From Noviherbaspirillum cavernae (GTDB lineage: Bacteria > Pseudomonadota > Gammaproteobacteria > Burkholderiales > Burkholderiaceae_D): a stretch of 64,000 bases of DNA. Below are positions 10,074 to 23,072 of this stretch, piece by piece (positions within the stretch are counted from its first letter, which is position 1; every line of letters starts with the position of its first letter). The position numbers were made by a program, and so were the translations under genes. Where the stretch lies: contig NZ_QYUN01000002.1 of NCBI RefSeq assembly GCF_003590875.1, forward strand, positions 3,286,001 to 3,350,000. Reading direction: 5' to 3'. The notes beneath the pieces were generated by a model. It saw nothing but the letters and a program-made list of their open reading frames with translations, did not search any database and was not told where the DNA came from.

Positions 10074-10214
10074 CTGCGGGTCCATGTGGGAGACATGGGG
10101 CATTTTTCGCGCTTCATGATGGAGACGCTGCTGCGGCATCCGGCGGTGCTGGACGTGAAGTCGAGTTTTGCGTTGCAGAGGGTGAAGGACACGACGGCGC
10201 TGCCGCTGGTATGA
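10074..10214 (+). pseudogene. Lrp/AsnC regulator remnant, last 47 codons
   Basis: Immediately after the IS right end the frame reads LRVHVGDMGHFSRFMMETLL and then HPAVLDVKSSFALQRVKDTTALPLV with a TGA stop. This is the C-terminal ligand-sensing (RAM) domain of an Lrp/AsnC transcription factor, including the classic SSFAL...TTALPL ending. The DNA-binding N-terminal two thirds are missing, and nothing like them lies on the other side of the IS, so they were probably lost by an IS-linked deletion. The fragment has no start and is not expected to be functional. Confidence 0.85.
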
Positions 10215-10251
10215 GCGGGCGGCGGTGATTGTCGCGGCGTTTCTGCAAAGC

Positions 10252-10285
10252 GAAACGCCCCCGGCATTGCTGGCGGGGGCGTTTC
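10252..10285 (-). terminator. rRNA operon terminator hairpin
   Basis: GAAACGCCCCC (10252-10262) pairs perfectly with GGGGGCGTTTC (10275-10285) around a 12-base loop. It lies 10 bp beyond the 3' end of 5S rRNA and ends the minus-strand rRNA operon. The A/T-flanked stem could also stop plus-strand transcripts from the Lrp remnant. Confidence 0.85.
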
Positions 10286-10294
10286 TGGAGACAA

Positions 10295-10409
10295 GCCTGA
10301 CGATTACCTACTTTCACACTGGTTGCAGCACTATCATCGGCGCGACGTCGTTTCACGGTCCTGTTCGGGATGGGAAGGGGTGGGACCGACGCGCTATGGT
10401 CATCAGGCA
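10295..10409 (-). rRNA. rrf: 5S ribosomal RNA
   Basis: About 115 nt beginning TGCCTGATGACC and ending GGTAATCGTCAGGC on the minus strand. The ends pair as 5S helix I, and the conserved CCCATCCCGAACAG loop is present. It is the last gene of the rRNA operon. The roughly 150-bp spacer to 23S holds no further gene. Confidence 0.95.
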
Positions 10410-10561
10410 TAACTTGTAGTGTCGTTTGGTGCCGGTGAGCTGGCGGGTCAAACAACGCAATCCGGGAAGAAGCAGTAATTTGCGCAGGGGTCTGCGCGTA
10501 TTTTGGCGGGCGTGATGCACAATCGGCATACGCAAACACTTGCCTGTAACCTGCCAAGGTT

Positions 10562-13442
<2,881 letters not shown>

Positions 13443-13632
13443 ACGTTAGCTTCTGTTGCCAGAAACGGTTACAGAGTTTGAGTTTGAATATGCCGTAATC
13501 CAGACTACTCATCTTGCGACGAGAACTCTTTCATACATATGATTGATACAATCACAACCCACCAGCACATCCCGACGCATTCATCACAAACACATCAGTC
13601 TGCACTGATAAATCTTTACTACCTCTTCCAGA

Positions 13633-13644
13633 TTGTTAAAGAAC
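13633..13644 (-). promoter_or_regulatory. boxA antitermination site in the 16S-23S spacer
   Basis: GTTCTTTAACAA on the minus strand, about 190 nt before 23S. The same 12 bases occur in the 16S leader (15729-15740). It matches the Nus-factor boxA (consensus close to TGCTCTTTAACA) used for antitermination and rRNA maturation. Confidence 0.75.
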
Positions 13645-13730
13645 AAAAACAGCCATTGATCCTGAAAGATCAAACCCAAATCCCACGACGCACTGCGCCG
13701 CCGACTTGGGTTTGACATTTCCGCGAATGA

Positions 13731-13806
13731 TGGTGGAGGTTGACGGGATCGAACCGACGACCCCCTGCTTGCAAAGCAGGTGCTCTCCCAGCTGAGCTAA
13801 ACCCCC
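13731..13806 (-). tRNA. tRNA-Ala (anticodon TGC)
   Basis: A 76-nt cloverleaf on the minus strand from GGGGGTTTAGCTCAGC to ACCTCCACCA with encoded CCA. The anticodon loop is CTTTGCAAG, giving TGC. It is the second of the two spacer tRNAs in the rRNA operon. Confidence 0.96.
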
Positions 13807-13816
13807 GAATCTTTCC

Positions 13817-13893
13817 TGGTGGGTCTGGTTGGGCTCGAACCAACGACCCCCGCGTTATCAACACGGTGCTCTAACCAGCTGAGCTACAGACCC
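13817..13893 (-). tRNA. tRNA-Ile (anticodon GAT)
   Basis: A 77-nt cloverleaf on the minus strand, GGGTCTGTAGCTCAGC to GACCCACCA with encoded CCA. The anticodon loop TTGATAA gives GAT. It precedes tRNA-Ala by 10 nt in the 16S-23S spacer, the usual Ile-Ala order of proteobacteria. Confidence 0.96.
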
Positions 13894-14008
13894 GCTTGAT
13901 CAGATCTCAGTCACCTTCAACCGGCCAGCCGCACCGATTGCCCACTGTTTTCTGTCTCTTCTTATTAACACACCGATAAGTGTGAGCACTTGACGCTCGT
14001 GCAAACTC

Positions 14009-15542
<1,534 letters not shown>

Positions 15543-15728
15543 AATCTCTGTTTCTGCCCTCTCGGGCACAGTCGTTTCCGACTGGTCGCTCACTCAAAAT
15601 ACTGACAGGTAACTTCTTGCGAACTTACCTATATTTCTTTGCGAGCACTTGATATTTGTAAAGTTACACAGCAAGGCAAAACCCCGCTGCCGCACTCCCA
15701 TCAAGCACCCACACTTATCGGCTGTTAA

Positions 15729-15740
15729 TTGTTAAAGAAC
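15729..15740 (-). promoter_or_regulatory. boxA antitermination site in the 16S leader
   Basis: GTTCTTTAACAA on the minus strand, about 190 nt before 16S and identical to the spacer boxA. Upstream, CCGAA-(8 nt)-TTCGG at 15775-15792 can form a boxB-like hairpin, so the leader has the boxB-boxA order expected for rRNA antitermination. Confidence 0.72.
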
Positions 15741-15774
15741 CACCCCGCCCGCACCGCATTCCTGCGACACCCCA

Positions 15775-15930
15775 CCGAATCGTCTTGTTCGGCAGCAGCA
15801 GAGAAACGAGATTATGCAGGGGTTTTCAGAAACCGTCAAGTTTGGTTTAACTCACTTAACTTATCCTGTTGCCTGCTTTCGCCTCGAAAGCACTGCCGAA
15901 TCGTTTTGTCCGGCAGCAGCAAAGAGGCGA
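15775..15930 (-). repeat. Direct repeat of about 35 bp after each rRNA promoter
   Basis: 15775-15810 and 15896-15930 share CCGAATCGT.TTGT.CGGCAGCAGCA.AGA and differ at a few positions. Each lies immediately downstream of a -10 box, and each copy can form the same small CCGAA/TTCGG hairpin. The rest of the 500-bp gap between 16S and the enoyl-CoA hydratase gene holds only these leader elements. Confidence 0.75.
15811..15839 (-). promoter_or_regulatory. rRNA operon promoter, proximal
   Basis: On the minus strand, -35 TTGACG (15834-15839), a 17-bp spacer and -10 CATAAT (15811-15816). It lies about 270 bp before 16S. The transcribed region just after it is a near copy of that following the distal promoter. 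Confidence 0.75.
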
Positions 15931-15931
15931 T

Positions 15932-15960
15932 ATTCTAGGGATGCTGATGCGGAAAGTCAA
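15932..15960 (-). promoter_or_regulatory. rRNA operon promoter, distal
   Basis: On the minus strand, -35 TTGACT (15955-15960), a 17-bp spacer and -10 TAGAAT (15932-15937). With the proximal promoter it forms a tandem pair 121 bp apart, as at many proteobacterial rRNA operons. Confidence 0.75.
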
Positions 15961-16042
15961 GCGAATCTGCTGGCGAGATCATCAACATTTGGCATCCTGC
16001 GATGGCGGCGCCTTTTTACCTCCTTGCCGGCACACAATTTCT

Positions 16043-16819
16043 TCAGCTGTTTTTGAACATCGGCGGACGCTTTTCAAGAAATGCTTCCATGCCTTCTTTT
16101 TGATCCTCGGTTCCGAAAGTGCCATGGAACATGCGGCGCTCAAAGAGAATTCCTTCTGTCAGCGTGGTTTCGTATGCGCGATTGATCGACTCTTTTACCA
16201 TCATGGCGATCGGCAACGACATGCTTGCAATGATTGCGGCAGCAGAGAATGCCTCATCCAGCAATTTGTCAGCCGGCACGATACGCGACACAAGTCCCGC
16301 CCGTTCTGCTTCTGCCGCATCCATGATTCGGGCGGTCAGACATAAATCCATCGCCTTCGCTTTTGATATGGCACGCGGGAGGCGTTGTGTACCACCAGCC
16401 CCGGGAGTTGTGCCTATCTTGATTTCCGGCTGTCCGAATTTCGCGGTTTCGGCGGCGATAATGAAATCGCACATCATTGCCAATTCGCAACCACCGCCGA
16501 GCGCATATCCTGCGACGGCGGCAATCACCGGTTTGCGCACGCGCCGAATGTGTTCCCAATTGCGCGAGATGTACTCGCCCTTATACACATCCATGTATGT
16601 GTATTTGGCCATCGCACTAATGTCGGCACCGGCAGCGAAAGCCTTGTCGCTGCCGGTAATGACGATGCAACCGATTTTTTCATCCGCGTCGAATTTCAAT
16701 AATGCATCACCCAATTCGTCCATCAATTGATCATTGAGGGCATTCATGGCCTTGGGGCGATTCAATTGAATCACTCCGACCTTGTCGCGAGTCTCTACCA
16801 GTATGTTTTTGTAATTCAT
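16043..16819 (-). CDS. Enoyl-CoA hydratase
   Basis: A 258-residue crotonase-family enzyme hydrating trans-2-enoyl-CoA in beta-oxidation. The oxyanion-hole segment [12 protein letters not shown] and both catalytic glutamates are present: [11 protein letters not shown] and [20 protein letters not shown]. The sequence follows the short-chain (mitochondrial-like) enoyl-CoA hydratase pattern closely. The ATG at 16819 has GGGAGA six bases upstream; the longer frame to 16870 lacks family similarity. It lies upstream of the rRNA promoters in the same direction and seems to be a single gene. Confidence 0.92.
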   Translation of the reverse strand: MNYKNILVETRDKVGVIQLNRPKAMNALNDQLMDELGDALLKFDADEKIGCIVITGSDKAFAAGADISAMAKYTYMDVYKGEYISRNWEHIRRVRKPVIAAVAGYALGGGCELAMMCDFIIAAETAKFGQPEIKIGTTPGAGGTQRLPRAISKAKAMDLCLTARIMDAAEAERAGLVSRIVPADKLLDEAFSAAAIIASMSLPIAMMVKESINRAYETTLTEGILFERRMFHGTFGTEDQKEGMEAFLEKRPPMFKNS

Positions 16820-17026
16820 GTTGCATCTCCCGAAAAGAACTCTCTGGATTGTAGCGCCTTGAAAGAACACGGATGGCCGAGCATTAATCTTGACAAGCCC
16901 CGATTGGCATAGCCGGCATGAATCGCATCGTTTTTGTTCCAGATTAAAAACACATGATGAGAAGGCCTGGCATCATCAAGACTCGCATCACGTTGATGTC
17001 GACGACCAAGCTGAAAGGAAGCCGCC

Positions 17027-17464
17027 ATGTTCAAGACCATTCTTGTGCCGACCGATGGGTCCGCACTGTCGGAGAAAGCGATTGCCCCCGCAATCGAGTT
17101 TGCGCAGAAATGCGGAAGCAAGATCATCGGGCTGTCCGTTGCGGAGCCCTATCCATTTGCAACAATCCTCGAGAGCTCAAGTGCCATCGAGTCGGGAGTG
17201 TATGAAGAGCGAATGCGCGAGTTGGCGGAAACCTATGTGCAGAAAATCGCCGTCGCCGCGCACAATGCGGGCGTGGCCTGCGAAACCAGTGTCGCGCAGT
17301 CATTCGCGCCGCATGAGGAAATCATCAATACCGCCGATAAATTCCATTGCGATGCGATATTCATGGCTTCGCACGGGCGAAGGGGGTTCAGCAAATTGTT
17401 CATCGGGAGCGAGACGCAAAAGGTATTGGCGCATTCGACCATTCCCGTTCTTGTTCTTCGATAA
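17027..17464 (+). CDS. Universal stress protein, UspA family
   Basis: A 145-residue single-domain Usp protein starting MFKTILVPTDGSALSEKA. The ATP-binding signature is visible at the C-terminus: MASHGRRGFSKLFIGSETQ (G-2X-G-9X-G-S/T). Such proteins bind ATP in the cytoplasm and are induced in stress. The start is supported by a GGAAG about 5 bases upstream. It is convergent with the MltA gene and appears monocistronic. Confidence 0.92.
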   Translation: MFKTILVPTDGSALSEKAIAPAIEFAQKCGSKIIGLSVAEPYPFATILESSSAIESGVYEERMRELAETYVQKIAVAAHNAGVACETSVAQSFAPHEEIINTADKFHCDAIFMASHGRRGFSKLFIGSETQKVLAHSTIPVLVLR

Positions 17465-17542
17465 TTCGTTCGCGCCGCAACTGCTTGCTCGCAACACCCC
17501 AGGATTTGGCCGCTTGTACGCATCACGCATGCGCCGTGCAGT

Positions 17543-18757
17543 TCATTTGCTGCCGTTCGCGCTTTCGGAAAATTTCGGCAAAAGGACCCACAGCATGCCG
17601 CGCTGTTTCATCTTCCCCGCCTTTTCGCCTGCTTCCGCACCGAAGCCCCAAAAATAATCGGCGCGCACCGCAGTCTTGATCGCGCCCCCGGTGTCTTGGG
17701 CCATCACCAGCCGCTGCAACGGAACATCCTTGCCCGGCAAAGTCGTCGCCAGAAATACGGGCGCACCCAAAGGCACGAATTGCGGATCGACTGCGATCGA
17801 ACGCTGCGGCGTCAGCGGCACGCCGAGCGCTCCTTTCGGCCCCCGGCTCGAATCGGCGAGCTTTTCTTCCTTGAAGAATACATAACTCGGATTGGCATTG
17901 AGTAATTCCTGCTGACGGGCTGGATTTGCGGCGACCCATGCCTTGATGCTTTGCGCGGATGCCTGCTCAAGCGTCATCGCGCCCTTGTCCACCAGATAAC
18001 GACCGATGGACTTGTAAGGATGTCCATTCTGATCGGCGTAGGCAACACGCACCACCTCCTTCGTATCGGCCAATTGCACCCGCCCCGATCCCTGCACCTG
18101 CAGGAAAAACGCCTCGACAGGATCATCGACCCATAGCAACTCTTTGCCCGAGAGCGCATTGGACTGGGTCATGTCGGCGCGCGAGGGATACGGCATCACC
18201 TTGTTGCCGACCACCCGCCCCTTCAAACGCATGCCTTTCAGCTCCGGATAGACGCTTGTCAGATCGATCGTCAGCAAGTCGTCCGGCGCACGATGCAATG
18301 GCGTCTGATACGGACCGCCGCGCTTGCGCGCGCCGCGCAGGAGCGGTTCGTAATAGCCGGTCACGAGCCCGCTGTCCGAGCCGTCGGCATTGACCACCTG
18401 ATGCGGCACGAAGAACGACTCGAAAAACAGACGTACCGCCTTTTCGCTGCCCGCATCGACCTCGCGCGCAATTGTGCACGGCTCCTTCCACTCCTCTTTC
18501 TTGATCAGCACGTCGCAGGACGACATGAACGCGGGCCATGCCTGACGCAGATCATCCCTGGCCCAGCCCGGCAGCACAGAAAATGTCGTTGGCTGCAGCG
18601 GGGCCTTCCTGACTTCGGCGGGTGCAGGTGCGACCGGCGGCGCTGCGACCACCGCCGGACTTGATGGCTGCGGCGATGGAGTTGTGGTGCAGGCACCGAT
18701 ACTGATGCCGACGACGACTGTTGCGGATACAAGTAAACTGATGCGCGTGAATGACAT
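17543..18757 (-). CDS. mltA: Membrane-bound lytic murein transglycosylase A
   Basis: A 404-residue lipoprotein (lipobox IGAC near residue 23, then a Pro/Ala-rich linker). It cleaves the glycan strands of peptidoglycan to 1,6-anhydro ends from the outer membrane. Landmarks are LVTGYYEPLLRG, MDDPVEAFFLQVQGSGR-like VDDPVEAFFLQVQGSG, and the 3D domain with AQDTGGAIKTAVRADYFWG, which holds the catalytic Asp. ATG 18757 gives a clean lipoprotein signal, though an in-frame ATG at 18775 is possible. Its 5' end overlaps no gene but faces the small membrane-protein gene, with starts about 17 bp apart. Confidence 0.9.
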   Translation of the reverse strand: MSFTRISLLVSATVVVGISIGACTTTPSPQPSSPAVVAAPPVAPAPAEVRKAPLQPTTFSVLPGWARDDLRQAWPAFMSSCDVLIKKEEWKEPCTIAREVDAGSEKAVRLFFESFFVPHQVVNADGSDSGLVTGYYEPLLRGARKRGGPYQTPLHRAPDDLLTIDLTSVYPELKGMRLKGRVVGNKVMPYPSRADMTQSNALSGKELLWVDDPVEAFFLQVQGSGRVQLADTKEVVRVAYADQNGHPYKSIGRYLVDKGAMTLEQASAQSIKAWVAANPARQQELLNANPSYVFFKEEKLADSSRGPKGALGVPLTPQRSIAVDPQFVPLGAPVFLATTLPGKDVPLQRLVMAQDTGGAIKTAVRADYFWGFGAEAGEKAGKMKQRGMLWVLLPKFSESANGSK

Positions 18758-18773
18758 TGAGGTAGTTAAAACC

Positions 18774-18920
18774 ATGTGGGTATTATTTCTTGAAGCGGGC
18801 GTTGCGCTGTTCTTGCTTGTATTTATTGTTTGGTGGACCATGTTTTCGGGGAAAAAACCGACTCATCCACCCCAGCAAAAATCTCCTCCACCTGAAGAGA
18901 AGACGCCGCGCGACGACTAA
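18774..18920 (+). CDS. Small single-pass membrane protein, unknown function
   Basis: A 48-codon frame starting MWVLFLEAGVALFLLVFIVW with one transmembrane segment (residues 3-22), then a basic GKK and a Pro/Glu-rich tail ending TPRDD. A GAGG lies 11 bases before the ATG. It sits between the divergent mltA start and the convergent apaG stop, one base away, so it fills the gap exactly. No known family is recognised. Membrane insertion with a cytoplasmic C-terminal tail is inferred. Confidence 0.6.
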   Translation: MWVLFLEAGVALFLLVFIVWWTMFSGKKPTHPPQQKSPPPEEKTPRDD

Positions 18921-18921
18921 T

Positions 18922-19296
18922 CTAATGCAAGGTGCGCGGCAAGCTCAACACGAATTCCGGAATGCTTGCCTCGAACTGCGCGCCATCCTCGGCAACGCAG
19001 AAATACTTCCCCTTCATCGAGCCTTGCGGCGTGGCCATCGCCGTGCCGCTGGTGTATTCGAATTGCTCACCCGGCTTGAGCAACGGCTGATGTCCGACGA
19101 CACCGAGGCCGCGCACTTCCTCGACGTCGTTGTTCGCGTCGACGATGATCCAGTGGCGTGAAATCAATTGCGCGGCGACTTGCCCCGTATTCCTGATCGT
19201 GATCGTGTAGGCAAATACATAATGGGAACGCTCCGGTTCCGATTGCTCTTCCAGGTACCGGGTCTTGACGGTGACGGTAAATTCGTAGGCGGCCAT
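18922..19296 (-). CDS. apaG: ApaG protein
   Basis: A 124-residue ApaG-family protein, a small immunoglobulin-like domain. E. coli ApaG is linked genetically to Co2+/Mg2+ efflux and diadenosine tetraphosphate, but its biochemical role is open. Landmarks are HYVFAYTITIRNTG, LISRHWIIVDAN, VRGLGVVGHQPLLKPGEQFEYTSG (in parts) and MKGKYFC. ATG 19296 matches the family start MAAYEFTV; an ATG at 19320 would add eight atypical residues. It is divergent from rpe. Confidence 0.93.
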   Translation of the reverse strand: MAAYEFTVTVKTRYLEEQSEPERSHYVFAYTITIRNTGQVAAQLISRHWIIVDANNDVEEVRGLGVVGHQPLLKPGEQFEYTSGTAMATPQGSMKGKYFCVAEDGAQFEASIPEFVLSLPRTLH

Positions 19297-19424
19297 GCGG
19301 GTTCCTTGATGTTCTTGCATGCAGCAAGTTCAATCGACGCATTCCACACGAAATCCCGCAATCATGCAAGGACTCGCTTTTCGTCGAAGCGGTAAAATAG
19401 CGCAACTTCATTCCCGTATTTGCC

Positions 19425-20090
19425 ATGCCAAATTATCGTATCGCGCCTAGCATTCTCTCCGCCGATTTCGCCCGCCTGGGCGAGGAAGTGCGCAATGTCG
19501 TTGCCGCCGGTGCCGACATCATCCACTTCGATGTGATGGACAACCATTACGTCCCCAATCTGACCATCGGACCGCTGGTATGCGAAGCGATTCGCCCGCA
19601 TGTGCAGGTGCCGATCGACGTGCATCTGATGGTCAAGCCGGTGGATCACATCGTGCCGGATTTTGCCAAGGCGGGTGCGAACATCATCACATTCCATCCG
19701 GAGGCGTCCGAACATATCGACCGTACGCTGCAACTGATCCGCGACAATGGCTGCAAGGCCGGTCTGGTGTTCAATCCCGCCACGCCGCTGCATTATCTCG
19801 ACCATGTGATGGACAAGCTCGACATCATTCTGATCATGTCGGTCAATCCCGGCTTCGGCGGTCAGTCCTTCATTCCCGAGGCACTGAAAAAGATCGCCGC
19901 GGTACGCCAGCGCATCGACGAATCGGGGCGCGACGTCATGCTGGAAGTCGATGGCGGCATCAAGATCGAGAACATCGCCGATGCGGCGCGCGCCGGCGCG
20001 GACACCTTCGTGGCGGGCTCGGCGATTTTCGGCAAGCCGGATTACAAGACCGTCATCGACGCCATGCGCGAAAAGCTGGCGCAGGCATGA
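19425..20090 (+). CDS. rpe: Ribulose-phosphate 3-epimerase
   Basis: A 221-residue TIM barrel interconverting ribulose 5-phosphate and xylulose 5-phosphate. Landmarks are [52 protein letters not shown] and EVDGGI, with the metal-binding His/Asp and both catalytic Asp residues. The stop overlaps the gph start by four bases (ATGA), so the two are translationally coupled. It begins the rpe-gph-trp series. Confidence 0.96.
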   Translation: MPNYRIAPSILSADFARLGEEVRNVVAAGADIIHFDVMDNHYVPNLTIGPLVCEAIRPHVQVPIDVHLMVKPVDHIVPDFAKAGANIITFHPEASEHIDRTLQLIRDNGCKAGLVFNPATPLHYLDHVMDKLDIILIMSVNPGFGGQSFIPEALKKIAAVRQRIDESGRDVMLEVDGGIKIENIADAARAGADTFVAGSAIFGKPDYKTVIDAMREKLAQA

Positions 20091-20779
20091 ACGCGCCGGA
20101 ACGCATTGCCTTGCGCGGCATTCGCGCCGCCATCATCGATCTGGACGGCACCATGCTGCACACGGCACCGGACTTTCATGTCGCCGTCAATCGCATGCGT
20201 GCAGAACTGGACCTTGCTCCGCTTGCGATCGAGACGATCACGAACTTTGTCGGCAAGGGAACGGAGAATCTGATGCGCCGCGTGCTGGCCGTCGATTTCG
20301 ATGCCGACGGTGTCGAGCGGCATTTCCCGCAGGCGCTGGAATCCTATCAGCGGCATTACCTCGCGATCAACGGCGACTATTCCAGCGTCTATCCTGGCGT
20401 TCGTGAAGGCTTGGGTGAGCTGCAAGCGAAAGGCGTGCGGCTGGCCTGCGTGACGAACAAGCCGATCGCATTCGCGCTGCCTTTGCTGGAGAAAACCGGT
20501 CTGCGTCCCTATTTCGAGCTGGTGTATGGCGGCGATTCGCTGCCGAAAAAGAAGCCCGATCCCTATCCGTTTCTGAAGGTGTGCGAGGATTTCGGCGTGC
20601 AGCCGCAAGAGGCAGTCGCGATCGGCGACTCGTCCAACGACGCGCAGGCGGCGCGTGCGGCCGGCTGCCGAGTCTTGAACGTGCCCTATGGTTACAACCA
20701 TGGCAAACCTATACACGACGTCGATTCGGATGGTATAGTTTCCTCGCTGCTCGATGCAGCGCATCTTATTTCTGCATAA
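20087..20779 (+). CDS. gph: Phosphoglycolate phosphatase
   Basis: A 230-residue HAD-superfamily hydrolase. Motif I reads [11 protein letters not shown], with the nucleophile and acid/base Asp residues. Motif II is CVTNKP. Motif III/IV is [10 protein letters not shown] followed by [16 protein letters not shown]. It removes phosphate from 2-phosphoglycolate, a DNA-repair and oxygenase by-product. Its ATG overlaps the rpe stop. In many betaproteobacteria gph lies just before trpE, as here. Confidence 0.92.
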   Translation: MNAPERIALRGIRAAIIDLDGTMLHTAPDFHVAVNRMRAELDLAPLAIETITNFVGKGTENLMRRVLAVDFDADGVERHFPQALESYQRHYLAINGDYSSVYPGVREGLGELQAKGVRLACVTNKPIAFALPLLEKTGLRPYFELVYGGDSLPKKKPDPYPFLKVCEDFGVQPQEAVAIGDSSNDAQAARAAGCRVLNVPYGYNHGKPIHDVDSDGIVSSLLDAAHLISA

Positions 20780-20790
20780 CTTTCTACCGC

Positions 20791-20877
20791 ATGTTTCTCG
20801 TCAAAAAACGTAACGTGACATCGCTGGGCGTGTTTGAGGCCTGGCTGTGGCGACGCTGGCAATCCAGGGCTGAATAA
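20791..20877 (+). CDS. trpL: Putative trp leader peptide
   Basis: A 28-codon frame starting at an ATG 11 bp after gph and ending in TAA. It holds three Trp codons in six (WLWRRW at codons 18-23), as expected for a ribosome-stalling sensor of charged tRNA-Trp. Its stop lies 12 bp before the terminator hairpin. No strong ribosome site precedes ATG 20791; an in-frame GTG at 20815 is an alternative start. The call rests on position and Trp clustering. Confidence 0.7.
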   Translation: MFLVKKRNVTSLGVFEAWLWRRWQSRAE

Positions 20878-20919
20878 ATCCCAATGCCGCTGGCCGCCTG
20901 TTCGGTCAGCAACGTTTTT
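20840..20919 (+). promoter_or_regulatory. trp operon transcription attenuator
   Basis: Terminator: GCTGGCCG (20889-20896) pairs with CGGTCAGC (20903-20910) and is followed after four bases by TTTTT (20915-20919). Antiterminator: CCAGGGC (20864-20870) can pair with GCCGCTGG (20886-20893) with one bulged G, using the 5' arm of the terminator. A protector stem forms from CCTGG (20840-20844), at the Trp codons, with CCAGG (20864-20868). These three exclusive pairings are the classical tryptophan attenuation layout. Confidence 0.7.
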
Positions 20920-20985
20920 GAACCAATCCCGTTGCTGTGATTCGCGCCGTTGTCATTCGTTCTACAATGGCGCCCGGAGAGAAAC

Positions 20986-22482
20986 ATGACTGAACTCGAA
21001 TTCAAATCGCTGGCCACGCACGGCTACAACCGCATTCCGCTGATCGCCGAGGCATTCGCCGATCTGGAAACCCCGCTTTCGCTCTACCTCAAGCTGGCGC
21101 AGACGCAGAACGCGGGCAAGAACACCTTCCTGCTTGAATCCGTGGTCGGCGGCGAACGCTTCGGCCGCTATTCCTTCATCGGCCTGCCGGCTTCGACGCT
21201 GATGCGCAGCTTCGGCAACCGGATCGAAGTCGTGAAGAACGGCACGGTGATTGAAACGACCGAAGGCAATCCGCTCGATTTCATCGCGGAATTCCAGGCG
21301 CGTTACAAGGTTGCCATCCGCCCCGGCATGCCGCGCTTCTGCGGCGGCCTGGCGGGTTACTTCGGCTACGACGCGGTGCGCTACATCGAGAAGCGCCTGC
21401 AGCATTCGACGCCGCACGACGACCTCGGCCTGCCGGATATTCAATTGCTGGTGACGGAAGAACTGGCCGTCATCGACAACCTGTCCGGCAAGCTGTACCT
21501 GATCGTGTACGCCGACCCGACGCAGCCGGAAGCCTTTTCCAAAGCGCGGCAGCGGCTGAAGGATTTGCGCGCCATGCTGCGCCGTGCGGTCGATGTGCCG
21601 GTCACGTCGGCATCGGTGCGCACCGATGCGATTCGCGAGTTCGCCAAGGAAGACTATCTGAAGGCGGTCGAGAAGGCCAAGGAATACATCATGGCCGGCG
21701 ATCTGATGCAGGTGCAGGTCGGCCAGCGCATCAAGAAGCCATATGTCGATTCGCCGCTCTCGCTGTACCGCGCGCTGCGTTCGCTGAATCCGTCGCCCTA
21801 CATGTACTTCTACAACTTCGGCGACATGCAGATCGTCGGCTCTTCACCGGAAATCCTGGTGCGCAACGAGACGGTCAGCGACGGCAGCAAGGCAGTCACG
21901 ATCCGTCCGCTCGCCGGCACCCGCCCGCGCGGCGCGACGCCGGAACGCGATGTGGAGCTGGCGAAGGAATTGCTGGCCGACCCGAAGGAAATCGCGGAGC
22001 ATGTGATGCTGATCGACCTGGCGCGCAACGATATCGGCCGCATCGCGGACATCGGCAGCGTCAAGGTCACCGACAAGATGGTGATCGAAAAATATTCCCA
22101 TGTGCAGCACATCGTTTCCAATGTCGAAGGCACGCTCAAGTCCGGCCTGTCGAACATCGACGTGCTGAAAGCCACCTTCCCCGCCGGTACCCTGTCCGGT
22201 GCGCCGAAGGTGCGCGCGATGGAACTCATCGATGAGCTGGAGCCGACCAAGCGCGGCATCTACGGCGGCGCGTGCGGCTATCTGTCGTTCGGCGGCGAGA
22301 TGGATCTGGCGATTGCGATCCGCACCGGCGTCATCAAGGACGGCACGCTGCACGTACAGGCCGCCGCCGGCGTCGTCGCCGATTCGGTCCCCGAAATGGA
22401 ATGGCTGGAAACCGAGAACAAGGCGCGTGCCGTGCTGCGCGCAGCTGAGCAAGTGCAAGACGGTCTGGATGGGGAGATCTGA
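20986..22482 (+). CDS. trpE: Anthranilate synthase component I
   Basis: A 498-residue chorismate-using enzyme; with TrpG ammonia it makes anthranilate, the first tryptophan-pathway step. Landmarks are [73 protein letters not shown] and [13 protein letters not shown] likely feedback site, LLES, occurs near residue 45. The ATG has a GGAGAG seven bases upstream. It is the first structural gene after the attenuator. Confidence 0.96.
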   Translation: MTELEFKSLATHGYNRIPLIAEAFADLETPLSLYLKLAQTQNAGKNTFLLESVVGGERFGRYSFIGLPASTLMRSFGNRIEVVKNGTVIETTEGNPLDFIAEFQARYKVAIRPGMPRFCGGLAGYFGYDAVRYIEKRLQHSTPHDDLGLPDIQLLVTEELAVIDNLSGKLYLIVYADPTQPEAFSKARQRLKDLRAMLRRAVDVPVTSASVRTDAIREFAKEDYLKAVEKAKEYIMAGDLMQVQVGQRIKKPYVDSPLSLYRALRSLNPSPYMYFYNFGDMQIVGSSPEILVRNETVSDGSKAVTIRPLAGTRPRGATPERDVELAKELLADPKEIAEHVMLIDLARNDIGRIADIGSVKVTDKMVIEKYSHVQHIVSNVEGTLKSGLSNIDVLKATFPAGTLSGAPKVRAMELIDELEPTKRGIYGGACGYLSFGGEMDLAIAIRTGVIKDGTLHVQAAAGVVADSVPEMEWLETENKARAVLRAAEQVQDGLDGEI

Positions 22483-22483
22483 C

Positions 22484-23047
22484 ATGTTGCTGATGATTGA
22501 TAACTACGACTCCTTCACCTACAACCTGGTGCAGTATTTCGGCGAGCTGGGCGAGGATGTGCGCACCTATCGCAATGACGAAATCACGCTGGCAGAAATC
22601 GAGGCGCTGAAGCCGGATCGCATCTGCGTTTCTCCGGGGCCATGCACACCGCATGAGGCCGGGATTTCGGTGCCTGTGCTGCAACACTTCGCGGGCAAGC
22701 TGCCGATCCTCGGCGTGTGCCTCGGACATCAAAGCATCGGTGCGGCATTCGGCGGCAAGGTGGTGCGTGCCAGGCAGGTCATGCATGGCAAGACCTCCGT
22801 GATCGAGCATACCGGCGTCGGCGTGTTCAAGGATCTGCCGAGCCCCTACACCATCATCCGCTACCACTCGCTGGCGATCGAGCGCGAGTCGCTGCCGGAT
22901 TGCCTGGAGGTGACGGCGTGGACCAGCGACGGCGAAATCATGGGTGTGCGGCACAGGGAATTCGATATCCAAGGCGTGCAATTCCACCCCGAGTCGATCC
23001 TGTCCGAGCACGGACACGCGCTGCTGAAGAACTTCCTGCGCGCCTGA
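22484..23047 (+). CDS. trpG: Anthranilate synthase component II (glutamine amidotransferase)
   Basis: A 187-residue class I glutamine amidotransferase. It starts [19 protein letters not shown]. The catalytic Cys lies in [10 protein letters not shown] and the His-Glu pair in QFHPESIL. It hydrolyses glutamine and channels ammonia to TrpE. It may also serve p-aminobenzoate synthesis, since TrpG and PabA cannot be told apart by sequence alone. It begins one base after the trpE stop. Confidence 0.95.
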   Translation: MLLMIDNYDSFTYNLVQYFGELGEDVRTYRNDEITLAEIEALKPDRICVSPGPCTPHEAGISVPVLQHFAGKLPILGVCLGHQSIGAAFGGKVVRARQVMHGKTSVIEHTGVGVFKDLPSPYTIIRYHSLAIERESLPDCLEVTAWTSDGEIMGVRHREFDIQGVQFHPESILSEHGHALLKNFLRA

Positions 23048-23072
23048 GCCACCATTCAACGGAGTACCAGAA

